Source: JAFDVJ01 sp964487505 (GTDB lineage Bacteria > Acidobacteriota > Blastocatellia > Pyrinomonadales > Pyrinomonadaceae). Taken from it: a stretch of 64,000 nt of DNA. The notes below the pieces were generated by a model, which saw only the letters and a list, made by a program, of their open reading frames with translations, ran no database searches and was not told where the DNA came from. Below are positions 17,491-26,204 of the stretch, piece by piece. The DNA lies in contig CAZARD010000001.1 in assembly GCA_964487505.1 (NCBI GenBank), forward strand, positions 28,754-92,753, written 5' to 3'. The translations under genes and the position numbers were made by a program. The number at the start of each line of letters is the position of its first letter. The stretch's first letter is position 1.

Positions 17491-18453
17491 CTAACCAATC
17501 AATTCCGAAAGACAACTCCGCAAACTCCCCTCAGTATCGGCGTTGAGGCACCTCGCGTCGCGGTTCACCTGGCGCACGAGACCCGAAAGAACCTTCCCGG
17601 CGCCGAGTTCAACAAAGGTCCCAACGCCCTCCGCGAGCAGCGATTCGACGGACTGCGCCCATCGCACCGGCGACGAGACCTGCGCGATCAGCGCTTGCCG
17701 CGCCCGAACGCCGTGCGAGTTCGACTCCGCCGAGACGTTCTCGATCAGCGGATATCTCAGGTCCGCGAACTCAAGCGATTCGAGCACTTTCGCAAGACGT
17801 TCCTGCGCCGGAAGCATCAGCGCGCAATGGAACGGAGCCGAAACATTCAGTTTGATCGCCCTTTTCGCGCCGCGCTCTTTGAGAAGTTCGATCGCGCGGT
17901 CGATCGCATCGGCGTTTCCGGCGATCACGATCTGCGACGGCGAATTTATGTTCGCGGGCGAGCACACCCCGCCCTCCGCAGCCTCCGCGCACGCCACTTC
18001 GACGGTTTCGAGCGGCAGACCGAGGATCGCGGCCATCGCGCCGACGCCGACCGGGACCGCCTCTTGCATGAACGTCCCGCGCAAACGCACGGTGCGTACG
18101 GCATCGGCGAAACTCATCCCGCCCGCGGCGACGAGCGCCGAATACTCTCCCAAGCTGTGACCGGCGACGAACGCCGGTTTCGGAGCGCCTTCGCTTTCGA
18201 ACGCGCGGAACGCCGCCACCGAGGTCGTTAGGATCGCCGGCTGCGTGTTCGCCGTCAGCGCGAGTTCTTCTTCGGTGCCTGAAAAGCACATCGAGGAAAG
18301 CGAAAACCCGAGAGCGTCGTCCGCTTCTTCAAAAACCTCCCGGGCGGCGGCGAAGTTGTCGAAGAGGTCCTTTCCCATCCCGACCGACTGCGATCCCTGC
18401 CCCGGAAAAATGTACGCCAACTTTTTCGCTTGCTCGTTCAAAACCCTTCTCAA
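17491..18453 (-). CDS. fabD: Malonyl-CoA:ACP transacylase
   Basis: About 320 residues. YIFPGQGSQSVGMGKDL at the start, the serine nucleophile in GHSLGEYSALVAAG, the catalytic His in VSAPFHCALM, and a Gln-rich substrate area. It loads malonyl groups onto ACP. No ATG suits the N-terminus: TTG at 18453 or 18441 are the candidates, with AGAAGG overlapping the first codons, so the start is uncertain by a few residues. The upstream gap to fabH is filled with the GATTTTGG/AATCTTGAATC repeat. Confidence 0.93.
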   Translation of the reverse strand: MRRVLNEQAKKLAYIFPGQGSQSVGMGKDLFDNFAAAREVFEEADDALGFSLSSMCFSGTEEELALTANTQPAILTTSVAAFRAFESEGAPKPAFVAGHSLGEYSALVAAGGMSFADAVRTVRLRGTFMQEAVPVGVGAMAAILGLPLETVEVACAEAAEGGVCSPANINSPSQIVIAGNADAIDRAIELLKERGAKRAIKLNVSAPFHCALMLPAQERLAKVLESLEFADLRYPLIENVSAESNSHGVRARQALIAQVSSPVRWAQSVESLLAEGVGTFVELGAGKVLSGLVRQVNRDARCLNADTEGSLRSCLSELIG

Positions 18454-18458
18454 AGTTC

Positions 18459-18582
18459 AGATTCAAGAACCGGATTCAAGATTCCAACATTCCACAATTC
18501 CAAGATTCCAGACTCCGATTCAAGATTCCAACATTCCAGGATTCCACCCGAAATCCAAAATCCAAAATCCAAAATCTAAAAT
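18459..18582 (-). repeat. Intergenic GATTTTGG / AATCTTGAATC repeat, copy 1
   Basis: Read on the minus strand, the array begins inside the stop codon region of fabH with GATTTTGG units and changes to TGGAATCTTGAATC units towards fabD. Same family and order as the arrays at 29097, 46218 and 49912. Confidence 0.8.
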
Positions 18583-19559
18583 CGAATCACCGTTCCGCCC
18601 CACGTGACGCCGCCGCCAAAGGCCGTCAGCAGCACGAGGCTCCCTTCTTTGATCCGGCCCGATTCGAGACACTCGTCGAGCGCGATCGGGATCGAGGCCG
18701 ACGACGTGTTGCCGTGGAACGCGATGTTTGAATAAACCTTCTCTTCCGGGACATTGAGCCGCGAGGCGACCGCGTCCGTGATCCGCTGGTTCGCCTGATG
18801 CGGGATCACGAGATCGACGTCATCGACCGTGAAACCGGCCTTCTCAAGCATCTCCGCCGAGATATCGGCCATTGAACGGACCGCGACCTTGAACAATTCA
18901 TTGCCCTTCATCTTGAAGAAATGCAACCGATTGTCGATCGTATCGTGCGTCGTGCCGAGTTTCGTCCCGCCGCCCGGAGCGTAGAGTTGCTCCTCGTAGC
19001 GCCCGTCCGAGCGTATCTTTGTCGCCAGGATCCCCTTTCCCTCGGGTACCGGCCCGAGCACCGCGGCCCCGGCGCCGTCACCGAAGATCACGCACGTCGA
19101 ACGATCCGTGTAGTCCACGTACTTCGTCAGAACCTCGGCGCCGATCACCAACGCATAGCGTATCTGACCGGTGCGGATCATCGATTCGACCATCGTGAGG
19201 CCGTAAAGGAATCCCGAACAGGCCGCGAAAACGTCCATCCCCGCCGCGTTCACCGCTCCGAGCTGTGCCTGGATCAGGGCGCCGGTCGACGGCATTATCT
19301 GATCGGGCGTCGTCGTCGCGCAGACGATGATTTCAATATCTTCGGGTTTCAGTCCGGCTCGATCGAGCGCGATCTGCGCGGCGCGAGTGCCGAACTGCGA
19401 AGTATATTCGTGCTCGGCGGCCTTGTGCCGCTGCTTGATGCCCGTCCGCGTGGTTATCCATTCATCGCTGGTCTCGACGATCTTCTCCAGATCGGCGTTC
19501 GTAAGAATGCCGTCCGGATAGGCGTGCCCCATGCCGATGATGCCTGCGTTATGTCCCAT
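18576..19559 (-). CDS. fabH: Beta-ketoacyl-ACP synthase III
   Basis: 327 residues. The Cys-His-Asn triad is visible: FAACSGFLYG, IPHQANQRI and HGNTSSASIP. FabH starts fatty acid synthesis by condensing acetyl-CoA (or a branched primer) with malonyl-ACP. The chain ends TVIRF and its stop codon lies within the first unit of the intergenic repeat. rpmF and yceD lie upstream; the usual plsX between rpmF and fabH is missing. Confidence 0.95.
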   Translation of the reverse strand: MGHNAGIIGMGHAYPDGILTNADLEKIVETSDEWITTRTGIKQRHKAAEHEYTSQFGTRAAQIALDRAGLKPEDIEIIVCATTTPDQIMPSTGALIQAQLGAVNAAGMDVFAACSGFLYGLTMVESMIRTGQIRYALVIGAEVLTKYVDYTDRSTCVIFGDGAGAAVLGPVPEGKGILATKIRSDGRYEEQLYAPGGGTKLGTTHDTIDNRLHFFKMKGNELFKVAVRSMADISAEMLEKAGFTVDDVDLVIPHQANQRITDAVASRLNVPEEKVYSNIAFHGNTSSASIPIALDECLESGRIKEGSLVLLTAFGGGVTWGGTVIRF

Positions 19560-19636
19560 TATGGATGCTGATCACGGTTTCCGAACTCCGGATCGGGTTC
19601 ACCGACCACGGAGAGCGGATCGAGAATCGAAGGCAG

Positions 19637-19822
19637 TTACTCGGAATCTTTGACGTCCAAGATCTGCCGTCCCTTGTAAGTACCGGTCTCGGCGTCGATC
19701 CGGTGCGGACGCTTCGGTTCCCCGCTGTCCTTGTCGATGTAATACTGCGGCACGCTCAGCGCGTCGTGCGCACGGCGCTGGCGCGTGCGCGACTTGGAAT
19801 GTCTCCGTTTCGGATTTGGCAT
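19637..19822 (-). CDS. rpmF: Ribosomal protein L32
   Basis: 61 residues from the ATG at 19822: MPNPKRRHSKSRTRQRR is diagnostic for bacterial L32. GAGAGG precedes it. The zinc cysteines of some L32 types are absent (C- form, where SVPQYYIDKDSGEPK stands). Follows yceD by 35 bases, the classical yceD-rpmF pair before fatty acid genes. Confidence 0.95.
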   Translation of the reverse strand: MPNPKRRHSKSRTRQRRAHDALSVPQYYIDKDSGEPKRPHRIDAETGTYKGRQILDVKDSE

Positions 19823-19857
19823 AATATTCCTCTCAATAAACCGGTCGAGGCCGGATT

Positions 19858-20364
19858 CTAATACTTCAATTTCTTTAACTCCGCCCAACGCGGATCGGTT
19901 TCGCGTTCATCGCAGGCGCAGGCCCCGGCGTTCAGGTCCGCGCCGCATTCCGCGCAAAGCCCCCGGCAATCGGGCCGGCAAAAGACCTGTTCGGGGATCG
20001 CCAACAAGATCTGCTCCCGAACTACGTCCAAAAGGTCGATCCTCTCGCCGTCGAACTCTGAGATGTCAAGGTCGGAATCCTCGAGTTCCGATTCCTGCGC
20101 CGTCGCGAAATCAACAGGCCTCACGAACACGTCGCGAAATCTGAGATTCAGGGCGAATCGGGCCGGAGCCAGACACCGGTTGCAGTCACACTCGACCTCG
20201 CCGTTTATCTCGCCTTCCACGGCATAGGCGCGGCCTTCGCGCCGGACGGCACCGACGACTCTCACCGGATCGGCGATCCGCGCCGCTTCATCGTCCAGAT
20301 CCGGCGCCGCCGCAAAAGCAAACGGGATTTCGACCGGACCGGATTCAACTATCTCAACAATCAT
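19858..20364 (-). CDS. yceD: YceD/DUF177 large-subunit rRNA accumulation protein
   Basis: 168 residues. The DUF177 core is clear: EINGEVECDCNRCLAP and the Cys-rich end CRPDCRGLCAECGADLNAG, probably a zinc site. YceD homologues are needed for 23S rRNA accumulation. First gene of the operon, 44 bases from the predicted transcription start. Confidence 0.9.
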   Translation of the reverse strand: MIVEIVESGPVEIPFAFAAAPDLDDEAARIADPVRVVGAVRREGRAYAVEGEINGEVECDCNRCLAPARFALNLRFRDVFVRPVDFATAQESELEDSDLDISEFDGERIDLLDVVREQILLAIPEQVFCRPDCRGLCAECGADLNAGACACDERETDPRWAELKKLKY

Positions 20365-20414
20365 CGTGCATTGCCAGGAATTTCAATCAACAGCGTGCGG
20401 AACGCAAAGGACTA

Positions 20415-20442
20415 ATTATAGCCTCTGAGTACGAAGTGTCAA
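20415..20442 (-). promoter_or_regulatory. Near-consensus sigma-70 promoter of the yceD-fab operon
   Basis: On the minus strand TTGACA (20442-20437), 16 bases, TATAAT (20420-20415). Both hexamers are perfect. Transcription would start near 20408 and run through yceD, rpmF and the fab genes. Confidence 0.8.
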
Positions 20443-20455
20443 ACTTGAAGCGCGT

Positions 20456-21538
20456 TCACGACGCGCCGTGTCCGCACCCGATCGCTTCCCGGTAACTCGC
20501 GAAACCGCGGTCCGCGAGGATCTCGCCGAGTCCGCGTACGAGGCGACCGGCAAATCCGGGTCCGGAGTAGATGAACCCCGTGTACGCCTGGACGAGCGTC
20601 GCGCCGGCGGCAATCTTGTCGAATGCGTCGGACGCGTTGAAGATCCCGCCAACGCCGATGATCGGGAGTTTTCCTGAGGTCGAACGAAAGATACGCCCGA
20701 TGACCTCGTTCGAACGCTGCCTCAGGGGCGCGCCGCTCAGCCCGCCCGCCTCATTCGGATCGCGCCCGAGACCGTCCCGCCCGATCGTCGTGTTCGTCGC
20801 GATGATCCCGGCAAGACCGAGATCGAGCGCGACTCCGGCGATCGTCTCGATCTCACCCGGAGAGAGATCGGGCGCGATCTTGACGAGCAGCGGTTTCGGC
20901 CCAAGTTCGCGGTTCGCGGCGACCAGTTCGGCAAGTAGCGTCTCGAGGCTTTCGGCGCGCTGGAGTTCGCGCAGATTCGGTGTGTTCGGACTCGAAACGT
21001 TGACCGCGACATAGTCGGCGGCATCGAAGACCGTCCGGAAGCAGTCGATGTAGTTGCCGGTCGCGGCATCCAGCGGGACGTCCTTGTTCTTTCCTATGTT
21101 TACGCCAACGATGCACTTGTCACGCCTCGCCGCGAGCCGTCGGGCGATCGCCACGGCACCGTCGTTGTTGAAACCAAAGCGGTTTATCAAGGCGAGGTCG
21201 GAGGGCAGTCGGAAGAGCCTCGGCTTCTCGTTTCCGGGCTGCGGCTTCATCGTCACGGTTCCGACCTCGACGAACCCGAATCCGATGGCCGCAAGTTGGT
21301 CCACGGCGATCGCGTTCTTGTCGAATCCCGCCGCGATGCCGAGCGGATTGGGAAAATCGAGCCCGAACGCGCGGACGGGCCCAAACGGAAACTCGGAACG
21401 GAAGATGCGCGATGCCGCCCGACGGGCGAACCGCGATCCAAGCAGATAATGCAGCGAGCCTATGCCGAGGTCGTGCGCCGTTTCGGGCGGGAACGCGAAC
21501 AGCGCGGGGCGGACCAGTTTCTCGAAGAACTTCGGCAT
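20456..21538 (-). CDS. pyrD: Dihydroorotate dehydrogenase (quinone), class 2
   Basis: About 360 residues from the ATG at 21538. Class 2 features: an N-terminal membrane-associating helix segment (KFFEKLVRPALFAFPPETAHD), NPLGIAAGFDKN, NRFGFNNDGA, VNVSSPNTPNLRELQ and the FMN-phosphate region IIGVGGIF. It oxidises dihydroorotate to orotate with quinone. A longer frame reaching 21643 would overlap the upstream cupin gene, so I reject it. Not linked to the pyrB-pyrC group at 28 kb. Confidence 0.93.
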   Translation of the reverse strand: MPKFFEKLVRPALFAFPPETAHDLGIGSLHYLLGSRFARRAASRIFRSEFPFGPVRAFGLDFPNPLGIAAGFDKNAIAVDQLAAIGFGFVEVGTVTMKPQPGNEKPRLFRLPSDLALINRFGFNNDGAVAIARRLAARRDKCIVGVNIGKNKDVPLDAATGNYIDCFRTVFDAADYVAVNVSSPNTPNLRELQRAESLETLLAELVAANRELGPKPLLVKIAPDLSPGEIETIAGVALDLGLAGIIATNTTIGRDGLGRDPNEAGGLSGAPLRQRSNEVIGRIFRSTSGKLPIIGVGGIFNASDAFDKIAAGATLVQAYTGFIYSGPGFAGRLVRGLGEILADRGFASYREAIGCGHGAS

Positions 21539-21542
21539 CCGT

Positions 21543-21860
21543 TCAGAAAAAGATCGCCCAGGTCGCAAAATCGGTCGAAGTGTTCTCAAACCGGTGGTAG
21601 GTCCCGGCCGGAACAAAGAAGGCATCGCCGCCGGCAAAATCAAAACGGTCGGGGCCGATCACGATCTCTCCCGTACCCCGGGCGATGAAATAAAATTCGT
21701 CCTCGTCGTGTTCCGTCTGACGATCGACGCCCCGCGGCGCGAAAAAAACGAGCCTCACGCCGTCCTTTTCGAACGGCTCAAAGTCCCATACGCCGTCCGT
21801 CCATTTCTCGTTCGCCGGCATCGGCAGGAAATGCGACAGCTCATCGACCGCAAACTTCAT
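21543..21860 (-). CDS. Small cupin-domain protein
   Basis: 105 residues, one cupin barrel. The metal-binding motif is recognisable (EHDEDEFYFIARGTGEI, then PAGTYHRFEN). Single-domain cupins can be dioxygenases, isomerases or sensors; nothing here decides. The gene overlaps the upstream gene by 4 bases (ATGA) and ends 4 bases before pyrD, so all three are probably co-transcribed. Confidence 0.8.
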   Translation of the reverse strand: MKFAVDELSHFLPMPANEKWTDGVWDFEPFEKDGVRLVFFAPRGVDRQTEHDEDEFYFIARGTGEIVIGPDRFDFAGGDAFFVPAGTYHRFENTSTDFATWAIFF

Positions 21861-22165
21861 AGCGGAAGTTTAGCTTTCAAGTAAGTGACAATCAATTTGC
21901 GCGCGACCGGCAAAGACTTTTCGACGAGGAATTCGGTGAGTTTCGCGGACACGACAATGGTTTTTCCGGTCAGTTTCAATGCCGGCGGAGCGACGACCAA
22001 AACCGTCTTACCGGCGATCTTTGCGGTTTCGCCGACGACGAGGAAGATCACTTTCGCGGTCTTCTCGACGGTCGAGCTTTCATTTTTCTTCTGTGCGTGG
22101 ACCGAGACAGCGGCGGCAAGCGCGAGCGTCGCGACCGAGATCGTTCGAAGGATGTATTGTTTCAT
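21857..22165 (-). CDS. Small exported protein of unknown function
   Basis: About 102 residues from MKQYILRT at 22165. A signal peptide (SVHA-QK) precedes an alternation of Val/Ala/Lys-rich segments (KTVLVVAPPALKLTGKTIVV) that look like weak amphipathic strands or helices. No family recognised. Its stop overlaps the cupin start (ATGA), suggesting translational coupling. Confidence 0.6.
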   Translation of the reverse strand: MKQYILRTISVATLALAAAVSVHAQKKNESSTVEKTAKVIFLVVGETAKIAGKTVLVVAPPALKLTGKTIVVSAKLTEFLVEKSLPVARKLIVTYLKAKLPL

Positions 22166-22200
22166 TTCGGAGAGCGTCAGGAGATTGCGGAGTGCGGGGG

Positions 22201-22235
22201 CAAAAACTAAAGGTTGCGGTACGCGCAACCTTTAG
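22201..22235 (-). terminator. Terminator of ilvE
   Basis: CTAAAGGTTGCG (22207-22218) pairs perfectly with CGCAACCTTTAG (22224-22235) around a 5-base loop; TTTTT follows on the minus strand. Confidence 0.85.
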
Positions 22236-22282
22236 AATTATGCCAAATTGCAGTATCCGATGGGAAGAACTTTTTCGCCCGC

Positions 22283-23278
22283 CTATTCAGCCGTCACGGC
22301 CGTTTTTTTTTCCGCCCCGGCCGATACGTATGTGAGCCACGGCGCATTGTTCGGCGCCGGGCGCTCACCGCGAATGACCTCGAAGAAGCGTTCCTGGAGT
22401 TTCTTCGTGATCGGACCGCATTTTCCGGAGCCGACGGTGATCCGATCGACCGAACGGATCGGCGTGATCTCGGCCGCGGTCCCGGTGAAGAACAACTCGT
22501 CCGCGAGATAGAGCGCCGCCCGCTGGATATTGGTCTGCTTGACCGGAATTCCCATTTCCTTCGCGATCTGGATCACCGAGTCGCGCGTGATCCCCGGCAA
22601 GATCGACGCGCCGAGCGGCGGCGTCAAAAGCATGCCGTTGTTGACGAGGAAAAGATTCTCGCCGGATCCTTCCGAAACATAGCCGCGGTCATCGAGCGCA
22701 ATGCCCTCGCTGAATCCGCCGAGGATGGCTTCCATCTTGATGAGCTGCGAATTCATATAGTTCGCGCCCGCCTTGGCGACCGCCGGCAGAGAGTTCGTCG
22801 TGATCCGCGTCCAGCTCGAGACGCAAACATCGACTCCCGCGTCGAGCGCTTCCTCGCCGAGATACTTGCCCCAGTCCCAGGCCGCGATGAAGCACTGCAC
22901 CGGATTCGGGAACGGGTTGACCCCGAATGCCGGCTTCTCCTCGTTCAGCCCGCGAAATACGATCGGACGCAGATAGCACGCCTCGAGTCCGCTGTCGCGG
23001 ACCAGTTCGACCGCGGCATCGCAAAAGTCCTGTCGGTTGTATTTCAGGTCCATACGGTAGATCTTCGCGGAATTTACCAGGCGCTGCATATGCTCGGTAA
23101 GGCGAAAAACGGCCGTTCCGTTAGCCGTTTCGTATGCCCGGATTCCTTCGAAAACGCTCGACCCGTAATGGATCGCGTGTGTCATCACGTGGACGCGGGC
23201 GTCGTTCCAGTCGATGAATTCGCCGTCGCGCCACACTTTCGGCGCAATCCTAAGAGTGTTCACATCTTTTGACGACAT
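22283..23278 (-). CDS. ilvE: Branched-chain amino acid aminotransferase
   Basis: 331 residues, fold type IV PLP enzyme. HYGSSVFEGIRAY, the lysine in VAKAGANYMNSQLIK, and EGSGENLFLV plus GTAAEITPI loops agree with class IV branched-chain aminotransferases. It makes Leu, Ile and Val from the keto acids, and in the other direction supplies branched primers for fatty acids, which fits a FabH nearby only by inference. AGGGAG precedes the ATG. The C-terminal tail (AEKKTAVTAE) is an extension of no known role. Confidence 0.93.
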   Translation of the reverse strand: MSSKDVNTLRIAPKVWRDGEFIDWNDARVHVMTHAIHYGSSVFEGIRAYETANGTAVFRLTEHMQRLVNSAKIYRMDLKYNRQDFCDAAVELVRDSGLEACYLRPIVFRGLNEEKPAFGVNPFPNPVQCFIAAWDWGKYLGEEALDAGVDVCVSSWTRITTNSLPAVAKAGANYMNSQLIKMEAILGGFSEGIALDDRGYVSEGSGENLFLVNNGMLLTPPLGASILPGITRDSVIQIAKEMGIPVKQTNIQRAALYLADELFFTGTAAEITPIRSVDRITVGSGKCGPITKKLQERFFEVIRGERPAPNNAPWLTYVSAGAEKKTAVTAE

Positions 23279-23368
23279 ATAAAATTGCTCCCTGGGATAT
23301 GAATAGTTGAAGTCCTTTGCGGCCTGCGATCAATGCGGAAGACTTATTGCAGACCACGTCTCCAGAAT

Positions 23369-23374
23369 AGTATA
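23369..23374 (-). promoter_or_regulatory. Possible -10 box upstream of ilvE
   Basis: TATACT on the minus strand, with TTTCTT 16 bases upstream as a poor -35. About 90 bases before the ilvE start. Confidence 0.3.
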
Positions 23375-23437
23375 CGGAGCCGATTAAGGCAAGAAATGTG
23401 CCTGTCGGCGAATGAAACGCGATGCGTCCCGGAACCA

Positions 23438-23468
23438 GAAAAAAGGCCCCGCGGAGAGTCGCGGGGCC
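23438..23468 (-). terminator. Terminator of the PD40 protein gene
   Basis: GGCCCCGCG (23445-23453) pairs with CGCGGGGCC (23460-23468); TTTTTT follows on the minus strand. It lies 17 bases after the stop codon. Confidence 0.88.
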
Positions 23469-23484
23469 GAAGATCCGGAGAAAA

Positions 23485-26022
23485 CTAAAGGATCCTTATC
23501 CGTGACGAAGTATCGTCAAGCCGGCTGGTATACGGAACGCCGTCGAAGTTGACCGTCACCACGATAGGACGGTCCCCCGCTCCCGCCAATGCCGCCGGCA
23601 GAGTGACGTCCATCGAATACACTCCTGGCTCGACAAGCACCGGATTGGTTATCGCCGTGCTTCCCGCGATGGTCACGTCACCGATCCTGACGATCACCGC
23701 CGCTCCGGTGACCCTCGTCGCCGAAATGTCGTTGACGCCGGTCAGGAAGATCCTCAACACCGTCGGCACGCGCCGGCTGCCGCGAAGCTTGAATGTCGTG
23801 ACCGTGAACGGCTCAAGCGTGAAAACGCGATTGACGACGTTCAGCGCGTTGACCCGTCCTCCCGGCGCCCGCAGGAACGGGTTCGTGAACAGGTCGGGAC
23901 GCGCCGGCACGACGACTATCTCGCCCTTGAAGACCGTGCCGTTATTGTTGATCACGACCGGATACTTGATACCGCCGGACGACGCCAGCAATCCGGGCGG
24001 CACGACGAATTCGATCTGCCGGCGGCCAACCGATTTCAAACCGGCGGCGACGCCGTTTACCGTCAGGGTCACTCCGCTCAACTCGATCGGCAAGCTGAAC
24101 CTTCGCGAGATCGATCCGTTTGCCGTCTGCACCGCGACCGGCTGACTTAATCCCGAATCGTAATCGAGCAGAACGAGCATCCCGGGCGAAACACCCTGAA
24201 CGGCCGGCGGACTTTGCGGCGTCGGGGTCGGCGTGGGTGTCGGCGACACGGTCGGCGTCGGAGTCGGAGTCGGCGTCGGCGTCGGCGTCGCTGTCGGGGT
24301 CGGCGTCGGCGTGGCAGTCGGGGTCGGAACCGGCGAAGCGGAGACCGGGATCCGGCTCGCGCCGGTCGAGTACGACATCGTCGTCGAACTTACACGATTC
24401 ACAGGCGGCAAGTACAAATAGAATACCTCGCTTCCGAGGTCTTCGTTCCCCGCTCCAAGTTCCGACGAGGAAAGATTGAACGCCATCCGGCGCACGCTGT
24501 TGCTGGTCAGCGGAGCCGTAGTCGAAAGGAAGAAGTCCGGCGCCGGGAATCTCGAGAGCCGCGTAAATACCGTTGCCGCCGGAGCAAGATTCAGCGGATA
24601 GGAATAGATCTGGACGGGACGCGCGGCGATGTTGTTCAAGCCGTCGGACGCGGTCGTCGGGATCGTTCCGTCGGGCTTGATGTTCATACGCGTTTCCATC
24701 ACGAGCGTCGCCGGAGTGCCGTTGACATCGTAATCGGTGAACGTCGGATACCGCTGGACGTCTCCGCCCGATGCCCCGCTGTCGGCATCGCTCCGCGCGC
24801 AGACGCGCTTGACCAGCGGGTTCGGGGTCGGCGGGGTCGGATTGAAATCATAGACGAACGTCGCGAATCCGGCCTGGTTCGAACCGGAATGCTCGTTCGC
24901 GAGATCGGCGAAAGAATCGAACGTCAGAAAACGGCCGTCGCGGCTGAGGCGCTTGCCGGCGTTGAACGTGTTCACGAGATCGCCCGGATTGACGCGCGCC
25001 GTGGTCGTCACCTGCCGTTTCGTGCCCGAAGGGGCGCCGGTCGCATCGAGATCGGCCATGAAGATCTCTTCATTGTTATCGGCGTTCGAACCGCCCGTCA
25101 TACCTACGATCGCGTTGTTCGCGTTGCTCATGAACGCGACGCGGAGACCGTTGCCGGAGATCGACGGAAATCCGTTGTAGATCGGATTGCCGATAGTCCC
25201 GCGCGGCGTCTGGGTGATCTGTTTCAGCGTTGCCGTTCCGCGGACGAAAACGAAGATCTCATCGTTGTCGGCCGGCGAAGCATTGCCCCCCGTGACCAGA
25301 TCGCGGCTCGAAGCGAAAGCCAGATAGCTTCCGTCGTCGTTGATCGAGATATCGCGGTTGTCGTCGGCGATGAACGGCTGCGCGGTCGTGCTTCCGGGCG
25401 TCGGAAGACGACTCGGCAACGAATTGGTCGCTCGGGTGAACGATCCGCCTTCAAGATTAGCGAACGGAATTTCGATACCCGACGAAAGGTCCGCCGCCGG
25501 GACCACCGGAACCTGATAAAGCCAAATCTCCGTGTTTCCGTCTGCAGTCAAGGGGTTTGAGCCGCCGGTCGTCGTGAACGAGTTCGCGTCGAACGATCCG
25601 GGATTCGTGGCGTCCGGTGCGGTCGGCGTCGAGGTCGTCGCGTTCGAGCCGAACGCGATCCAACGTCCGTCGACGCTGATCACGGGACGGGTGTTGACGA
25701 TGTCCACCTTGATGTTGTCGAAAGTCGGGTTGCGCGTCGTGTCGATCAGCAGACTCTTGGTGTCCGTGATCTGAAAAATCCTGCGCTGCGCGTAATCAAA
25801 GAGAAATATCTCGCGGTTCCCGTCGGCGTTTCTCGGATTCTCGGTCGCGACGTTTCCGGCCGACTCGAAGACTATGAAACGGCCGTCGCCGCTGATCCCG
25901 CCGGCGAATGCTTCGCTGACCAGAGAATTCGTGACCTGACCCACGACCGAGTCAACCTGGGCCGCGGCCGATGTCGCGAACGTCATTAGAACTGATATGA
26001 AAGCGAAAATGTGAAACTTCAC
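23485..26022 (-). CDS. Secreted PD40/TolB-like protein with Thr-Pro linker
   Basis: 845 residues. Signal peptide ending AAA-QV. The N-terminal 550 residues hold PD40-type strands (GISGDGRFIVFESAGN, ISVDGRWIAFGSN, INDDGSYLAFASSRD, ISGNGLRVAFMSNAN, LSRDGRFLTFDS), probably a propeller. A long Thr-Pro linker follows (about 565-605), then a C-terminal beta-sandwich region (GVTLTVNGVAAGLKSVGRRQ, FVVPPGL) resembling the TIGR03437-type domain of Acidobacteria. Probably cell-surface or secreted; a substrate cannot be named. Confidence 0.8.
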   Translation of the reverse strand: MKFHIFAFISVLMTFATSAAAQVDSVVGQVTNSLVSEAFAGGISGDGRFIVFESAGNVATENPRNADGNREIFLFDYAQRRIFQITDTKSLLIDTTRNPTFDNIKVDIVNTRPVISVDGRWIAFGSNATTSTPTAPDATNPGSFDANSFTTTGGSNPLTADGNTEIWLYQVPVVPAADLSSGIEIPFANLEGGSFTRATNSLPSRLPTPGSTTAQPFIADDNRDISINDDGSYLAFASSRDLVTGGNASPADNDEIFVFVRGTATLKQITQTPRGTIGNPIYNGFPSISGNGLRVAFMSNANNAIVGMTGGSNADNNEEIFMADLDATGAPSGTKRQVTTTARVNPGDLVNTFNAGKRLSRDGRFLTFDSFADLANEHSGSNQAGFATFVYDFNPTPPTPNPLVKRVCARSDADSGASGGDVQRYPTFTDYDVNGTPATLVMETRMNIKPDGTIPTTASDGLNNIAARPVQIYSYPLNLAPAATVFTRLSRFPAPDFFLSTTAPLTSNSVRRMAFNLSSSELGAGNEDLGSEVFYLYLPPVNRVSSTTMSYSTGASRIPVSASPVPTPTATPTPTPTATPTPTPTPTPTPTVSPTPTPTPTPQSPPAVQGVSPGMLVLLDYDSGLSQPVAVQTANGSISRRFSLPIELSGVTLTVNGVAAGLKSVGRRQIEFVVPPGLLASSGGIKYPVVINNNGTVFKGEIVVVPARPDLFTNPFLRAPGGRVNALNVVNRVFTLEPFTVTTFKLRGSRRVPTVLRIFLTGVNDISATRVTGAAVIVRIGDVTIAGSTAITNPVLVEPGVYSMDVTLPAALAGAGDRPIVVTVNFDGVPYTSRLDDTSSRIRIL
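24225..24330. repeat. GTCGGC-type hexanucleotide microsatellite coding a Thr-Pro linker
   Basis: Roughly 100 bases of GTCGG(C/A/G/T)-type 6-base units. On the minus strand they encode TPTPTPTP. Slippage could change linker length. Confidence 0.85.
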
Positions 26023-26204
26023 AAAGTCCTCCGAAATTTGATTTTACGAGGGCGCAATAAACGGACTTCCAAACGTCGAACCCGCAATAGTCGCAAAACG
26101 CTACATTTTAAGGGCAAAGATACGGTTCTGCAAGCAGGTACCGGAGCAATGTTGGAGACGCGTTTGAAAAACAATGCCTTTGATGCCATAAATGTCCGTA
26201 CGGG

